A stretch of 64,000 bases of DNA, taken from assembly GCF_014650675.1 (NCBI RefSeq), contig NZ_BMVK01000009.1:248001-312000 (forward strand), given 5' to 3'. Under the pieces are notes generated by a model. The model worked only from the letters and a program-made list of their open reading frames with translations, was not told the DNA's origin and did no database searches. Below are positions 18,620-27,101 of this stretch, piece after piece. Numbering within the stretch: position 1 is the first letter of the stretch; each line of letters opens with the position of its first letter. The DNA comes from Streptomyces anulatus. GTDB taxonomy: Bacteria > Actinomycetota > Actinomycetes > Streptomycetales > Streptomycetaceae. The position numbers were made by a program, and so were the translations under genes.

Positions 18620-19564
18620 GTGCAACAGGATGGTGCCCGTAAGAAGACGATCAACCCGAGTGCATACAACGCCTTGGCCTACGCACTCTGGAGGGTCATT
18701 TGGAACAAAGGCGACTTTGAACGCTATGTGCGCGGCATGTTGCAGGACCATACTGAGCTTCTGGCTCGCCTCGACTTCGGCAGGACCAAGCGCGAGACGT
18801 CCGGGCAGTTGGTAGACCTTCTTAGGACCAATGAGACCCGCTACCTCGATGCAACATTGGCACTCATGCTCGATATAGCGGGCATGGACCGGTTCCCCAA
18901 CCTTGAACGACAGATCGATGGCACCGAGAAGGTGGTACTGGCCGAGGCCGCCGTGGCGGAGCTGCGGCGCTGGACTGGTAAGCAGCAAGAGCTCATCAAA
19001 GAGCATGAGGCCCACGCTGTGGCCATCGCCGAGAGCGCCAAGCAGGCTCAGGCATTCCGAGCATTCGCGGAGGCCCACGAAGACCTGAAGCAGCGCTTCT
19101 TCGTAATGCACAGCGCCACCGACAAGCACCAGCGCGGCCGAGACTTCGAGGGCTTCATCAACGAGCTGTTTGCCCTCTATGACTTGGAGCCCCGGGCGTC
19201 ATACGTCATGGAATATGAGCAGATTGATGGCGCCTTCTCCTTCGATACGGACCACTACGTCCTGGAGGCTAAGTGGTGGGCGGACCGCATCGGCCGCCGG
19301 GAACTGGATGTCTTCAAGGCCAACATTGAGCGCAAGGGCAAGAACACCCTGGGTCTCTACGTCAGTGTCAACGGCTTCACTGGCGACGCCCTGGCGGTCT
19401 ACAGCTTCAGCACGCCGTTCATCACGATGGACGGCGGCGATTTCATGGCCGTGCTCGACCAGCGCATCCGCCTAGACGAATTGATGAGCCGAAAGAAGCG
19501 CCACGCCAGCGAGACGGGACATTGCCACCTGCCAGTCGCAAAGATCTTCTCAGAGTCGGAGTAG
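18620..19564 (+). CDS. PD-(D/E)XK restriction-like endonuclease
   Basis: 314 aa. An N-terminal helical region (to about 95), a coiled-coil-like Glu/Ala/Lys stretch (about 100-160) and a C-terminal nuclease fold: RGRDFEGFINELFALYD (173-189) with the helix Glu, YEQIDGAF with Asp203, and YVLEAKWWAD with the E-x-K at 216-218. This is the Mrr/HSDR-like catalytic core (E...D...ExK). No modification gene is adjacent, so it may be a stand-alone or modification-dependent nuclease. GTG at 18620 follows GGAGGAGGGG closely. It begins 85 bases outside the ISAs1 unit. Confidence 0.78.
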   Translation: MQQDGARKKTINPSAYNALAYALWRVIWNKGDFERYVRGMLQDHTELLARLDFGRTKRETSGQLVDLLRTNETRYLDATLALMLDIAGMDRFPNLERQIDGTEKVVLAEAAVAELRRWTGKQQELIKEHEAHAVAIAESAKQAQAFRAFAEAHEDLKQRFFVMHSATDKHQRGRDFEGFINELFALYDLEPRASYVMEYEQIDGAFSFDTDHYVLEAKWWADRIGRRELDVFKANIERKGKNTLGLYVSVNGFTGDALAVYSFSTPFITMDGGDFMAVLDQRIRLDELMSRKKRHASETGHCHLPVAKIFSESE

Positions 19565-19683
19565 ATGGCGGCCCCGCTCCTCAGCTGAATTGACAACAGC
19601 GAGTGATAGCGACCCCAACGAACCCCTTTCACTACGTCAAGAGTTCTCATGAGGGCGCTCGGATTCGGCTTCCATGTCACGGG

Positions 19684-20478
19684 TTACAGTCCTGGCAGAC
19701 GTCGCGGATCTCCACACTGGGGCTCGGGCCTATAGCTGGGCATGTCGAGCCAATCTCCATCTAGCGTCAACCCTCCGCAAGCCGATCGCATGTCACACGA
19801 ATAGCTCAGAAAGTAACAATTGATTCCGAAATGACTATTGGTGGATTCGATGGATGTTTTCGTTGAATTTAGCCAGACCTGGTGAGGGCCGGACCAAAGA
19901 CTACCACCGTGGACCCCGTGGAAATCCCGCAGGTGCACAGTTAGATCGCGCACGGAAAGATTAATAGCCATCCTCATGGAAATGTGCGGCAAGTCTGACC
20001 GCACACCGTTTAGATAATCTAGGACGGAATCCGGGATACGTACACCATCCTCGGCCAAACGGCAGCAGACATGCTTAACAAAATACTTCAGCAAGTCTGA
20101 CGTTTTTTCGCGCCAATTACTGCCGAAGATCGCACCCATCCGAACCCCTCCAGCAACGACGATCGCCCCCTCCTCGGCGTGCAGGTACTCAGCAAACAGA
20201 TCATACGACCTATCGAACGCCTGACTTTGTTCATTGTTGCAGCGAGCGCACAGAACTTTGGCAAACTTCAGCTTCGCTGAACTTGCGCCCTGGATATACT
20301 CTTGCCGCTTGGAATTTCCTTTCACGCGCACCACGCCTGCCCTCCAGGCGTCCTTCTCGAAATTTCTAACGACATCAGACTTCTTGTAGCGGTGTTCTCT
20401 GGAATCTGCCAGATCTCCGCACCACCAACACCGCCCCTGGTAGTCGTGTCGTAGTCCGGCCGGAACTGAACCTTCCAT
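19684..20478 (-). CDS. HNH-like zinc-binding protein
   Basis: 264 aa. CWWCGDLADSREHRYKKSDV (17-36) and VLCARCNNEQSQAFDR (76-91) give two CxxC pairs and the E-H of an HNH nuclease-like fold; the CNNEQS sequence matches the usual CNN-x-K/Q-S tail. The rest (about 95-264) is unrecognised and ends cysteine- and proline-rich. GGAGG six bases before the ATG at 20478 fixes the start. Its codon use is visibly less G/C-biased than neighbours, suggesting horizontal origin. Divergent from the next gene. Confidence 0.68.
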   Translation of the reverse strand: MEGSVPAGLRHDYQGRCWWCGDLADSREHRYKKSDVVRNFEKDAWRAGVVRVKGNSKRQEYIQGASSAKLKFAKVLCARCNNEQSQAFDRSYDLFAEYLHAEEGAIVVAGGVRMGAIFGSNWREKTSDLLKYFVKHVCCRLAEDGVRIPDSVLDYLNGVRSDLPHISMRMAINLSVRDLTVHLRDFHGVHGGSLWSGPHQVWLNSTKTSIESTNSHFGINCYFLSYSCDMRSACGGLTLDGDWLDMPSYRPEPQCGDPRRLPGL

Positions 20479-20500
20479 AACATGCCTCCTCGGCTTCAAT

Positions 20501-20516
20501 CCCATGATGGCATGGG
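20501..20516. promoter_or_regulatory. Palindrome in divergent spacer
   Basis: Perfect 6-4-6 inverted repeat CCCATG-ATGG-CATGGG in the spacer between the HNH-like gene (start 20478) and the unknown gene (start about 20572). It could be an operator coordinating both. Confidence 0.4.
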
Positions 20517-20571
20517 AAACGTCTTGCGTCAGCATGTTTACCTGCGTCATCGCTTCGAGATTGAAGCAATC

Positions 20572-21333
20572 ATGGAGCGCGACAGCCTTCGGCGGTACAG
20601 TTTCGGCGTGACTAACAACAGAGCTAAGCGTCAAGCGTCAGACGGCGCCGCGCAAGCGGCCATAGCTGGTATTGCGACGGGTGCCGGGGCCGCCCTAGGA
20701 GGGCCGGCGGGTGCGCTTGCTGGAGCTATGGCAGTGCCCGCACTATCGACAGGGCTGAAGATGCTTTCAGATAAGGTCGCACGAAACCGCCAGGATCGAA
20801 GCTCCGAGGTTCTTCTTGCGGCGGCCGACGCATTGGGAGTGAATGAGGAGCAGTTGACTGGACTCCTGCTTGAGGATGAACGTCTTCTGGAGCTGACTGG
20901 AAGGGTCATTCTTTCCGCTCAAGATATTTCACTGGGGGTGAAGCGAAGGGCTTTGGCCCTCGCTCTTGCTGCTGCGGTAGACGACCCATCACCGGCGAGG
21001 CTAGATGTCATGGAGCTTATTCATTCCGCTCTATCCTCGATCGACGCCCCACATATTCGTTTCATGTATGTCATTTCAAGCGCCGACCCTCTACCGGAAT
21101 TTCCCGAAAGGCCAATTCCGGGACAGAGATATGGCATGTCCGTCGGCCAGGCGTCCAAGAAGGATCCAGGTCTAACGGAAGGAGCTTCGGCGATTCTTCA
21201 AAAACTCTTGTCACTGGGGCTAGTGGAAAGTTCGTCCAACGGAATTACGGCTGGCGATCGATACAAGCCCTACGCCCTCTCGCGCCTTGGTCGTCACCTG
21301 CTTTCCCTTCTCCGGGAGCCACAGGGAGAGTGA
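20572..21333 (+). CDS. Unknown protein with glycine/alanine-rich hydrophobic segment and C-terminal winged-helix-like region
   Basis: 253 aa from the ATG at 20572 (frame opens at 20482, but that part overlaps the divergent regulatory spacer). Residues 24-60 are Gly/Ala-rich and hydrophobic (AAIAGIATGAGAALGGPAGA), like a glycine-zipper membrane or oligomerisation segment. The middle is helical; the last about 60 residues (LQKLLSLGLVESSS...YALSRLGRHLLSLLRE) resemble a winged helix. No family recognised. Divergent from the HNH-like gene and near the nuclease, so a role in the same system is possible. Confidence 0.55.
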   Translation: MERDSLRRYSFGVTNNRAKRQASDGAAQAAIAGIATGAGAALGGPAGALAGAMAVPALSTGLKMLSDKVARNRQDRSSEVLLAAADALGVNEEQLTGLLLEDERLLELTGRVILSAQDISLGVKRRALALALAAAVDDPSPARLDVMELIHSALSSIDAPHIRFMYVISSADPLPEFPERPIPGQRYGMSVGQASKKDPGLTEGASAILQKLLSLGLVESSSNGITAGDRYKPYALSRLGRHLLSLLREPQGE

Positions 21334-21407
21334 GCGATATGACGGGAGGAGCCGTTTCAGGCTGGGGATTCTAAGGCGATTGATGAAGCTTTGAGTTTTC
21401 GGCGGGT

Positions 21408-21599
21408 ATGGAACTCCATCCGCAGATCTCCGTCACGGATCTTGTTGACGGCGTGGAATTGTGCCGAAGTGAGGAGGAACTAGGGCCCGTCTTCAAAGCC
21501 GCAAGGGTCCTGGTCTCTGATTCCGCTAAGCGGCGGGCCGGCCCTACCTGCTGTCTCGTGTCTTCTCGTAAGCGGCCAGTTCGCCTGCGTTGCCGGTGA
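21408..21599 (+). CDS. Short hypothetical or truncated ORF
   Basis: 63 codons beginning MELHPQISVTDLVDGVELCR. GGCGGG just before the ATG is a possible ribosome site. The last third overlaps the end of the convergent DUF6193-like gene and looks like antisense of it, so this may be the start of a gene truncated at about 21540. No family recognised. Confidence 0.25.
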   Translation: MELHPQISVTDLVDGVELCRSEEELGPVFKAARVLVSDSAKRRAGPTCCLVSSRKRPVRLRCR

Positions 21600-21948
21600 A
21601 GGCCGGGCCGCAGCCTGGCGGCATGCGATCGATGACCATCGCCACTGCGGCCCGTGCGCTGTCTGTCTCAGCGATCCGCGGGCTGCTTCGGCTTGGTCCT
21701 TCGACGTAGTACCGGCCGTCCCTCAGCGTGCCGATGTACGGGATGTCCCAGGTGTAGTCCATCTCCGTGCACCTGCTGAAATGCAGCTCCCACATACCGG
21801 TCCACGGGGAGAGCTGGCGAAGCAGCGGTTCGGCATGCGCTACCCGGACCAGCTCGGCAAACGGCTTCAGAAGCGGTGATTCATCCGGCCGGGAAGGTTC
21901 ACCGAAAGTGGTCAGGATCTTGTGCCAGGATGCGTCGACGATGTTCAT
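21544..21948 (-). CDS. DUF6193-like protein
   Basis: 134 aa from the ATG at 21948. AEPLLRQLSPWTGMWELHFS, RCTEMDYTWDIPYIGTLRDG, YYVEGPSRSS and VIDRMPPGCGPAFTGNAGEL match the small Streptomyces family I recall as DUF6193 (often named natural product biosynthesis protein, without a known reaction). The frame opens 15 codons earlier. Complete, unlike most genes nearby. Confidence 0.65.
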   Translation of the reverse strand: MNIVDASWHKILTTFGEPSRPDESPLLKPFAELVRVAHAEPLLRQLSPWTGMWELHFSRCTEMDYTWDIPYIGTLRDGRYYVEGPSRSSPRIAETDSARAAVAMVIDRMPPGCGPAFTGNAGELAAYEKTRDSR

Positions 21949-22014
21949 TCTGCGATTGTGCAGGGTCCCAACGGCCCTGTCAGCAAAGGTCACCTACCGG
22001 TGGATCATGGTCGG

Positions 22015-22165
22015 ATGCAGAGACATGAACTCACCGATCAGGAGTGGGATCTACTCGATTCGCTTGTGCCCTCGTCCGCGACAGGCCAGCCGAGGGTGGA
22101 TGGCCGACAGGTGATCAACGGGATGATCTACAAGATCCGCCGTAGCGACGTTCCTGCCCGGCGCT
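22015..22165 (+). pseudogene. IS5-type transposase N-terminal fragment
   Basis: About 45 codons, RHELTDQEWDLLDSLVPSSA and RVDGRQVINGMIYKIRR, the standard beginning of IS4/IS5-type transposases, then a loss of similarity. Only the first sixth of the gene remains. Confidence 0.75.
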
Positions 22166-23229
22166 CCTTCATCAGCAGCCGCCGAAGGTCTCACGATTAT
22201 CCCTGAACCGGCCTCACGCCGCTCCTCCAGGCGTTACACCGCCACCGTCGACCCAAACGAAGTCGTGCACGCGCCATTGGCCAAAAGGGCAAGCGCTGGG
22301 CCTAGGGCTACAGGCGAACACCGGCGCGCAGGACGAACGGCCCCTCGAGAACATCGTCTCGGAGTTACTCGGCGCTTCAACCGCGCTCAGCTCGTCGACG
22401 AACACGAGCCTGGCACTGGCCCCGGGGAGTGCATGCACGGCGCTATGGCGCAAGTCGCCGCCGGATCGACATGCTGTTCTCCATCGGCCAGTGAGGCCGC
22501 ACGCTCGACCGTCTCTCCCTATACCGCACCCTCCGACGCCGAACGCTCTCTTGCCTGAACCGGCCGGCCCGATGGCCGTCTCGTGCTCACCGTGGTTCCA
22601 GTGAAGCGACTCTGCCGGCATGAGCAGCACCTGCATGGTTGATTCCTCTGCCGACGCATACGGATCCATCGCTCGCACTTCAGCCTCCATCTTGTAGGGC
22701 TCCCCAGCACCCTCACGGAGGACTTTTCGGTCCTTGAACCGCGGATAGGTCTCTGATGTTGTCCTGTTGTCGGACGCTCTCAAGTCGCCCACTCGTCCAC
22801 CGCTCTGCACGCTCGTCGTCCATCTGTCCACCGGTGTCCACCGGAGGCGATCATGGTGCCTCGTAAGGGGCGTCCCGCCACCATGCATTATCTTGGAAAG
22901 CGCAGATTCCCAGGTCAAATGCTGTTTGAGACTTGGGGATTCTCTGAACCGCCTTCGGATTTCGAACCCGGGACCTACTCATTACGAGACCGAGAGCGAT
23001 CGTGCCGGGTGGTGCCGCACCATGCTTCCTGATGACGTTTTCCCAGATCAGACCATGTGCGCCAGTCTTCCCCGTGCGGCCTCGTACTGGCTCGTCCAAA
23101 GGCGTCTGTCCACCGGAGCGCCTCTCCGGGCGGCTTCCAGTAACCATTCCGTTGCGCGCGTGAGACGACCCAAACCGACATCGCCCCTCCGTCCGACGCG
23201 CTTGTCAGCGTCTCACAACTGCAGTACGC
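22166..23229. other. Gene-poor stretch with the second att-like segment
   Basis: No confident gene. A 234-codon minus-strand frame (22214-22918) contains a GPAGSGKR P-loop-like string but no surrounding ATPase features; I do not accept it as a gene. A tRNA-Thr-like segment lies at 22945-22988. Confidence 0.35.
22945..22988 (-). other. tRNA-Thr(CGT)-like 3' half, probable att relic
   Basis: On the minus strand: TCTCGTAATGAGTAGGTCCC, GGGTTCGAAATCCGAAGGCG, then GTTC. This follows the anticodon loop (CTCGTAA), variable loop, T-arm (GGGTTCGAA) and acceptor strand of actinobacterial tRNA-Thr(CGT), with one extra A and a changed acceptor end. The 5' half of a tRNA is absent, as expected for an attachment-site copy. 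Confidence 0.55.
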
Positions 23230-23577
23230 GTTCTAGGCGATCACCGACGGTGCGGGGTTGGAGCGGGACGGGTCGTCTGGAGTCGTTCAGCTGCCTGTGC
23301 GGGGATGCCATGGGCCACGGTGACGTTGATCAGAGGTCGTAGACGTTCGTCTGTCGAGGAGCGGTTGTCCGGCAGTGGTGACGACGGCGCCGAGTTTGGA
23401 CGGCCGGGTGCAGCCGAAGGGCTCTCTGGCGATGTGCAGGCGCCATGAGACGACGTGTCGAGGATGGTGGTGGAGGCGGCCGTGTCGGGACGGTCGGTGT
23501 TGAGCACGGCCGCCGTCGACGTTGGTGGCTGTGACGCGGGCGGCGAGGTTTTCTGCGCCGACGTGGTCCAAGGCCAC
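23230..23577 (-). pseudogene. Quinone oxidoreductase C-terminal remnant
   Basis: LDHVGAENLAARVTATNVDG, then WRLHIAREPFGCTRPSKLGA and, in another frame, RPLINVTVAHGIPAQAAERL. These align with the last third of the zinc-independent oxidoreductase encoded just upstream (LDHVAGDTF...IDTTLNIEQYREAADRL), broken by at least two frameshifts. A decayed third paralogue. Confidence 0.6.
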
Positions 23578-23676
23578 GTCACCCCGTTCCTGCCTGTGCT
23601 ACAGCACCATAGAAATCCCGTCCGTCGGCGCCGAACTAACCTACTCAGCGCGATGCCGGTTGGATCGGTACAGGTC

Positions 23677-24665
23677 TTATGCGAAGGTGAAGACGATCTT
23701 GCCGACGGTGTTGCCGTTGCGGAGCCGGTCGGCGGCTTCTCGGTATTGCTCGATGTTGAGGGTGGTGTCGATGACGGGCGTGATGTCACCGCGGCCGACA
23801 GCCGGCAGGACCTGGGCGTGGAGCCCTTCAAGGATCGGGACGGTTTCCCAGTCGCGGGAGAATCCGAAGGAGACGCCGTGGACGGTGAGGTGCCGGTAGG
23901 ACAGGTCGTCCAGGTCGATGGTTGTGGCGGGTCCGGCGAGGCGGCCGATGTTCACGACGTGTCCGTCATGGGCGGTCGCCGGGAGGCAGGCGGCGAAGGT
24001 GTCACCCGCGACGTGATCGAGGACGACGTTCACGCCTTCGTCGTCGGTGGCGGCGAGTACCGCGCGGGTCAGGTGGTCGTCCTTGCCGGTGACGATCACG
24101 GTGTCCGCGCCCAGGCGGGTGAGCAGGTCCTTCTTGTCGGTGCTGCGCGTCGTAGCGATGATCTTCGATGCGCCCAGGGTCTTGGCGATCTGGACGCCGA
24201 TCATGCCGATACCCGTCGACGCTCCCGTGCTCAGGACACTCTGTCCCGACTGGAAGCCCGCGATGGTGAGCGCGCCGAACTCGGTCAGCAGTGCGGTCGG
24301 CAGCGCGCACGCCACTTCCGGCGCCAGGGCCTTGGGGCGGGGCAGTACGAACCGGTGATCGGCCACCAGGTACTGGGCGAACGCGGCGGGGAAGGTGCCC
24401 ATGACCGGATCCCCGACCTTCCAGTCACCAGCATCCGAGCCGACGGCGGCGATCTCGCCCGCGTACTCGAACCCGGCGATGGACTCCTTGCCGGTGCCGC
24501 CGTGGGTGGGGTCGGCTTCGGCGAGCATGGGCAGGTCGGCGTTGTTGGTCGCCGAGGCGCGGTTGCGGATGAGGACTTCGCCGGGGCCAGGCTCGGGGGC
24601 CGGCACGTCGTCCAGAACCACTCCGGTCCGCGGCCGAGCAGCAGTGCCTTCATCATGTCCGTCAT
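23677..24665 (-). pseudogene. NADPH:quinone oxidoreductase-like MDR enzyme with N-terminal frameshift
   Basis: Medium-chain dehydrogenase/reductase without zinc ligands, predicted to reduce quinones or enones with NADPH. An open frame of 314 codons (23677-24621) covers everything from VLDDVPAPEPGPGEVLIR on, including STGASTGIGMIGVQIAK (nucleotide-binding loop) and VLDHVAG. The first 16 codons, MTDMMKALLLGRGPEW, are in another frame behind AAGGGAG and the ATG at 24665. Comparison with the paralogue (VGPEW then TTREVPVPEPG) shows one G missing in TGG(G)TTCTG. So either a one-base deletion or a sequencing error; if the latter, an intact 329-330 aa enzyme. Confidence 0.75.
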
Positions 24666-24775
24666 ATCGGTGCTCCCTTGGTGTGGCCAGGCCGCCGCCC
24701 TGGCGGCGGTGACGCGGCGTGGCGGCGGGCCGGCCGGCCGCGGACCGGAGTGGGGCGGCCGGCCCGGGTGCGGTC

Positions 24776-25633
24776 TTACTTGCCGCTGTAGACGGGGAAG
24801 GCGGCGTGCTCGCCGTAGTCCCGCTCGTCGAGGGTGCGGAGCGCGGTCATGTCCGCTTCGGAGATCTCGAAGTCGAGGGCGGCGTTGGAGCGCATGTGCG
24901 CGGGGTTCGCGGTCTTCGGGAGCGGCTGGGTGTCCAGTTGCAGGGTGTAGCGGATGCACAACTGGGGGACGCTCACCTGGTACTTCTCGGCGATCGCCTT
25001 GATCTCGCGGCTGTCGAGGAGCGTGCCGTGGGCGATCGGCGAGTACGCCTGCACAAGGATGTTCCGCTCCCCGCAGAAGGCGAGCAGTTCCTCCGGGGTG
25101 TTCCCGGCGTGCAGAAGCACCTGGTCCACGTGCGGCGCCACCGTGCCGGAGGCGAGGACGTTCTCCAGGTCGGGCTGGAGGAAGTTCGACACACCGATGG
25201 CGCGGATCTTGCCCGCCTTGTGGGCGTCCTCCAGTGCGCGCCATGCCTGGCGGTTGCCCTCGGCGTAGTCGCCGCCGCGGAAGTCGTACCACGGCTGCGG
25301 GGCGTGGATCAGCATCAGGTCGATGTAGCCGATGTCCAGCTTCGCCAGAGACTCCTCGATCGCCGCAGCCGCAGCGTCGTAGTCCTTGATCTCTGCGGCC
25401 AGCTTCGTCGACACGAACAGGTCCTCGCGCGCCACACCGGAGGTACGGACGCCTTCGCCGACGCCGCGCTCGTTGCCGTACGCCTGCGCGGTGTCGATGT
25501 TGCGGTAGCCGATCTCGATCGCCGCGCGTACGGCGTCGGCTGCCTTGTCGTCGTCGATGAACCACGTGCCCAGGCCGAGCTTGGGGATCTCGACGCCGTT
25601 GGAAAGGGTGTAGGTCTCGTTCAGGATGTTCAT
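24776..25633 (-). CDS. Aldo/keto reductase
   Basis: 285 aa. Short-form AKR: LSNGVEIPKLGLGTWF, GYRNIDTAQAYGNERGVGEG (Asp and Tyr of the catalytic tetrad), LFVSTKL (Lys), DLMLIHAP (His), then IGVSNF and a C-terminal NADPH-binding LPKTANPAHMRSN. All four catalytic residues are present. GGAGAG precedes the ATG at 25633. Its start overlaps the stop of the cupin gene by four bases, so the two are translationally coupled. Confidence 0.92.
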   Translation of the reverse strand: MNILNETYTLSNGVEIPKLGLGTWFIDDDKAADAVRAAIEIGYRNIDTAQAYGNERGVGEGVRTSGVAREDLFVSTKLAAEIKDYDAAAAAIEESLAKLDIGYIDLMLIHAPQPWYDFRGGDYAEGNRQAWRALEDAHKAGKIRAIGVSNFLQPDLENVLASGTVAPHVDQVLLHAGNTPEELLAFCGERNILVQAYSPIAHGTLLDSREIKAIAEKYQVSVPQLCIRYTLQLDTQPLPKTANPAHMRSNAALDFEISEADMTALRTLDERDYGEHAAFPVYSGK

Positions 25634-26064
25634 GCGTTCTCTCCGCTCTTGGGCAGTCGGCCGTACACCTCGTCGGTGACCGGCTCCAGCCACTCGTTGC
25701 TGACGTCGTCTCCCGGCGTGATGAAGGCGACGTGGGAGAACCACGCGTCGGCCTTCGCGCCGTGCCAGTGCTTCGTTCCCGCCGGGACGCGGATCACGGT
25801 GCCGGGGGTCATACTGATCGGGTCCTGGCCTTCGGCCTGGTACCAGCCGCTGCCGGCCGTGCACAGCAGGATCTGGTCGCCGCCGCCACCAGTGCCGTGG
25901 TGGATGTGCCAGTTGTTGCGGCAGCCCGGCTCGAAGGGCACGTTGCTGACCGGGACGCTCCCGCCCGTGAGCGGAGCCACATAGCTCTGCCCGATGAAGT
26001 TCTCGGCGTAGGCGTCGTTGGTGTCACCGAGCGGGAAGATCTGCTCGAATCCCTGGTCGGTCAT
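25630..26064 (-). CDS. Cupin-domain protein
   Basis: 144 aa. One cupin barrel: NNWHIHHGTGGGGDQILLC gives the first His cluster and PAGTKHWHGAKADAWFSHVA the second. Such proteins occur beside carboxymuconolactone decarboxylase-like and reductase genes and are usually of unknown substrate. AAGGAG nine bases before the ATG at 26064 sets the start. An eleven-base G tract lies just upstream. Confidence 0.88.
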   Translation of the reverse strand: MTDQGFEQIFPLGDTNDAYAENFIGQSYVAPLTGGSVPVSNVPFEPGCRNNWHIHHGTGGGGDQILLCTAGSGWYQAEGQDPISMTPGTVIRVPAGTKHWHGAKADAWFSHVAFITPGDDVSNEWLEPVTDEVYGRLPKSGENA

Positions 26065-26089
26065 GTCGAATGTCTCCTTGATCATTTGC

Positions 26090-26100
26090 GGGGGGGGGGG
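26090..26100. repeat. Eleven-base G homopolymer upstream of the cupin gene
   Basis: A run of eleven Gs (Cs on the transcribed strand) 26 bases before the cupin start, in the 154-bp gap after the decarboxylase-like gene. Long homopolymers are rare in Streptomyces and prone to slippage; it may affect promoter spacing or be a sequencing-sensitive site. Confidence 0.8.
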
Positions 26101-26218
26101 TGATGGTGGTGCGCAGCTCCGGTGCCCCCTGTGCCTGCTACTCGCGGTGCCCGTGCCGTGTCCGGTGCCGGTGCCGCAGGGGCCCTGGCTCAAGAACGGC
26201 TGTTCTGCACCACCGCGG

Positions 26219-26542
26219 TTATCCGGCGTCGGCGAGGATCGCTTTGAGCTGGCCGGCGGCGCCCATCGCGTTGGGCCATCCGGCGTAGAAGGCCAGGTGG
26301 GTGATGGCCTCGCTCAGCTCTTCCTTGGCCAGCCCGTTTTCCATCGCGAGCTTGAGGTGGAAGCCGAGCTGATCGCTGCGGTAGAGGGCGATCAGGGCGG
26401 TGACGGTGACCAGGCTGCGGTCCCGGGGCGAGAGGTCCGGCCGTTCCCAGACGTCGCCGAAGAGGACTTGGTCGGTCAGGTCGGCGAGCTTGAGGGTGAT
26501 GTCACCGATGGCCTGCTGCGCCGCGGAGGGTTCCTGAGACAT
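26219..26542 (-). CDS. Carboxymuconolactone decarboxylase-family protein
   Basis: 107 aa single CMD/AhpD-like domain: VWERPDLSPRDRSLVTVTAL, ENGLAKEELSEAITHLAFYA and GWPNAMGAAGQLKAI. No CxxC pair, so not an AhpD-type peroxidase; it belongs with the small gamma-CMD-like proteins. AAGGAG seven bases before the ATG. Part of the leftward redox array. Confidence 0.9.
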   Translation of the reverse strand: MSQEPSAAQQAIGDITLKLADLTDQVLFGDVWERPDLSPRDRSLVTVTALIALYRSDQLGFHLKLAMENGLAKEELSEAITHLAFYAGWPNAMGAAGQLKAILADAG

Positions 26543-26594
26543 GGCGTGTCTCCTTGATCTCTGCCGGGGCCGGCAGGAGGTGAGAGGGTTGCGG

Positions 26595-27014
26595 TCACTT
26601 CTCGATGAGCTGCCCGTACTCCTCCTGGAAGCGGTCCCCGACGGCGGGCGGGAGGTTGTCGAGCCGGGTGAGCTGGTCGGCGGTCAGGACGAGGGTGTCG
26701 GCGGCGGTGTTCTCCTCGACGCGGGATACCCGCTTGGTGCCGGGGATCGGAGCGATGTCTTCACCCTTGGCCAGCAGCCAGGCCAGCGCCACCTGGGCCG
26801 GTGTCGCCTCCGCCTCGACGGCGACGGCCTGGACCTCGTCGGCGATGGCCAGGTTGCGCTGGAAGTTCTCGCCCTCGAAGCGGGGGTTGCCGACGCGGAA
26901 GTCACCCTCGTCCAGGTGGGCGATGGAGCGGACGGTGCCGGTGAGGAAGCCGTGGCCGAGCGGGGAGTACGGGACGAAGCCGATGCCCAGCTCGCGTACC
27001 CGTACTTCCGGAAT
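26595..27014 (-). pseudogene. Aldo/keto reductase C-terminal half
   Basis: [20 protein letters not shown], then [37 protein letters not shown] and a normal end. It matches the C-terminal half of the AKR at 31847-32824. Similarity stops at about 27000 and an in-frame TGA follows at 27015-27017. The catalytic N-terminal half is absent; unrelated promoter-like DNA has taken its place. Confidence 0.82.
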
Positions 27015-27101
27015 TCATTTCCGGTTTTCCGGGGGCTCCTCATCACCACGTCATCCACCTTGGCACCGCCTCGCGCGCCCGAAAAGAGGAGAGATTCTTC
27101 C

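Noticed and set aside
22214-22918. Minus-strand 234-codon frame with GPAGSGKR, considered as an FtsK/Tra-type ATPase remnant
   Set aside because: No other ATPase motif, no start site, and the surrounding sequence has no recognisable domain.
22945-22988. Functional tRNA-Thr gene
   Set aside because: Only the 3' half is recognisable; no D-arm or 5' acceptor strand, and there is an extra base in the T-arm.
23455-25002. Plus-strand open frame of 515 codons
   Set aside because: Antisense of the quinone oxidoreductase region, no ribosome site and no family features.
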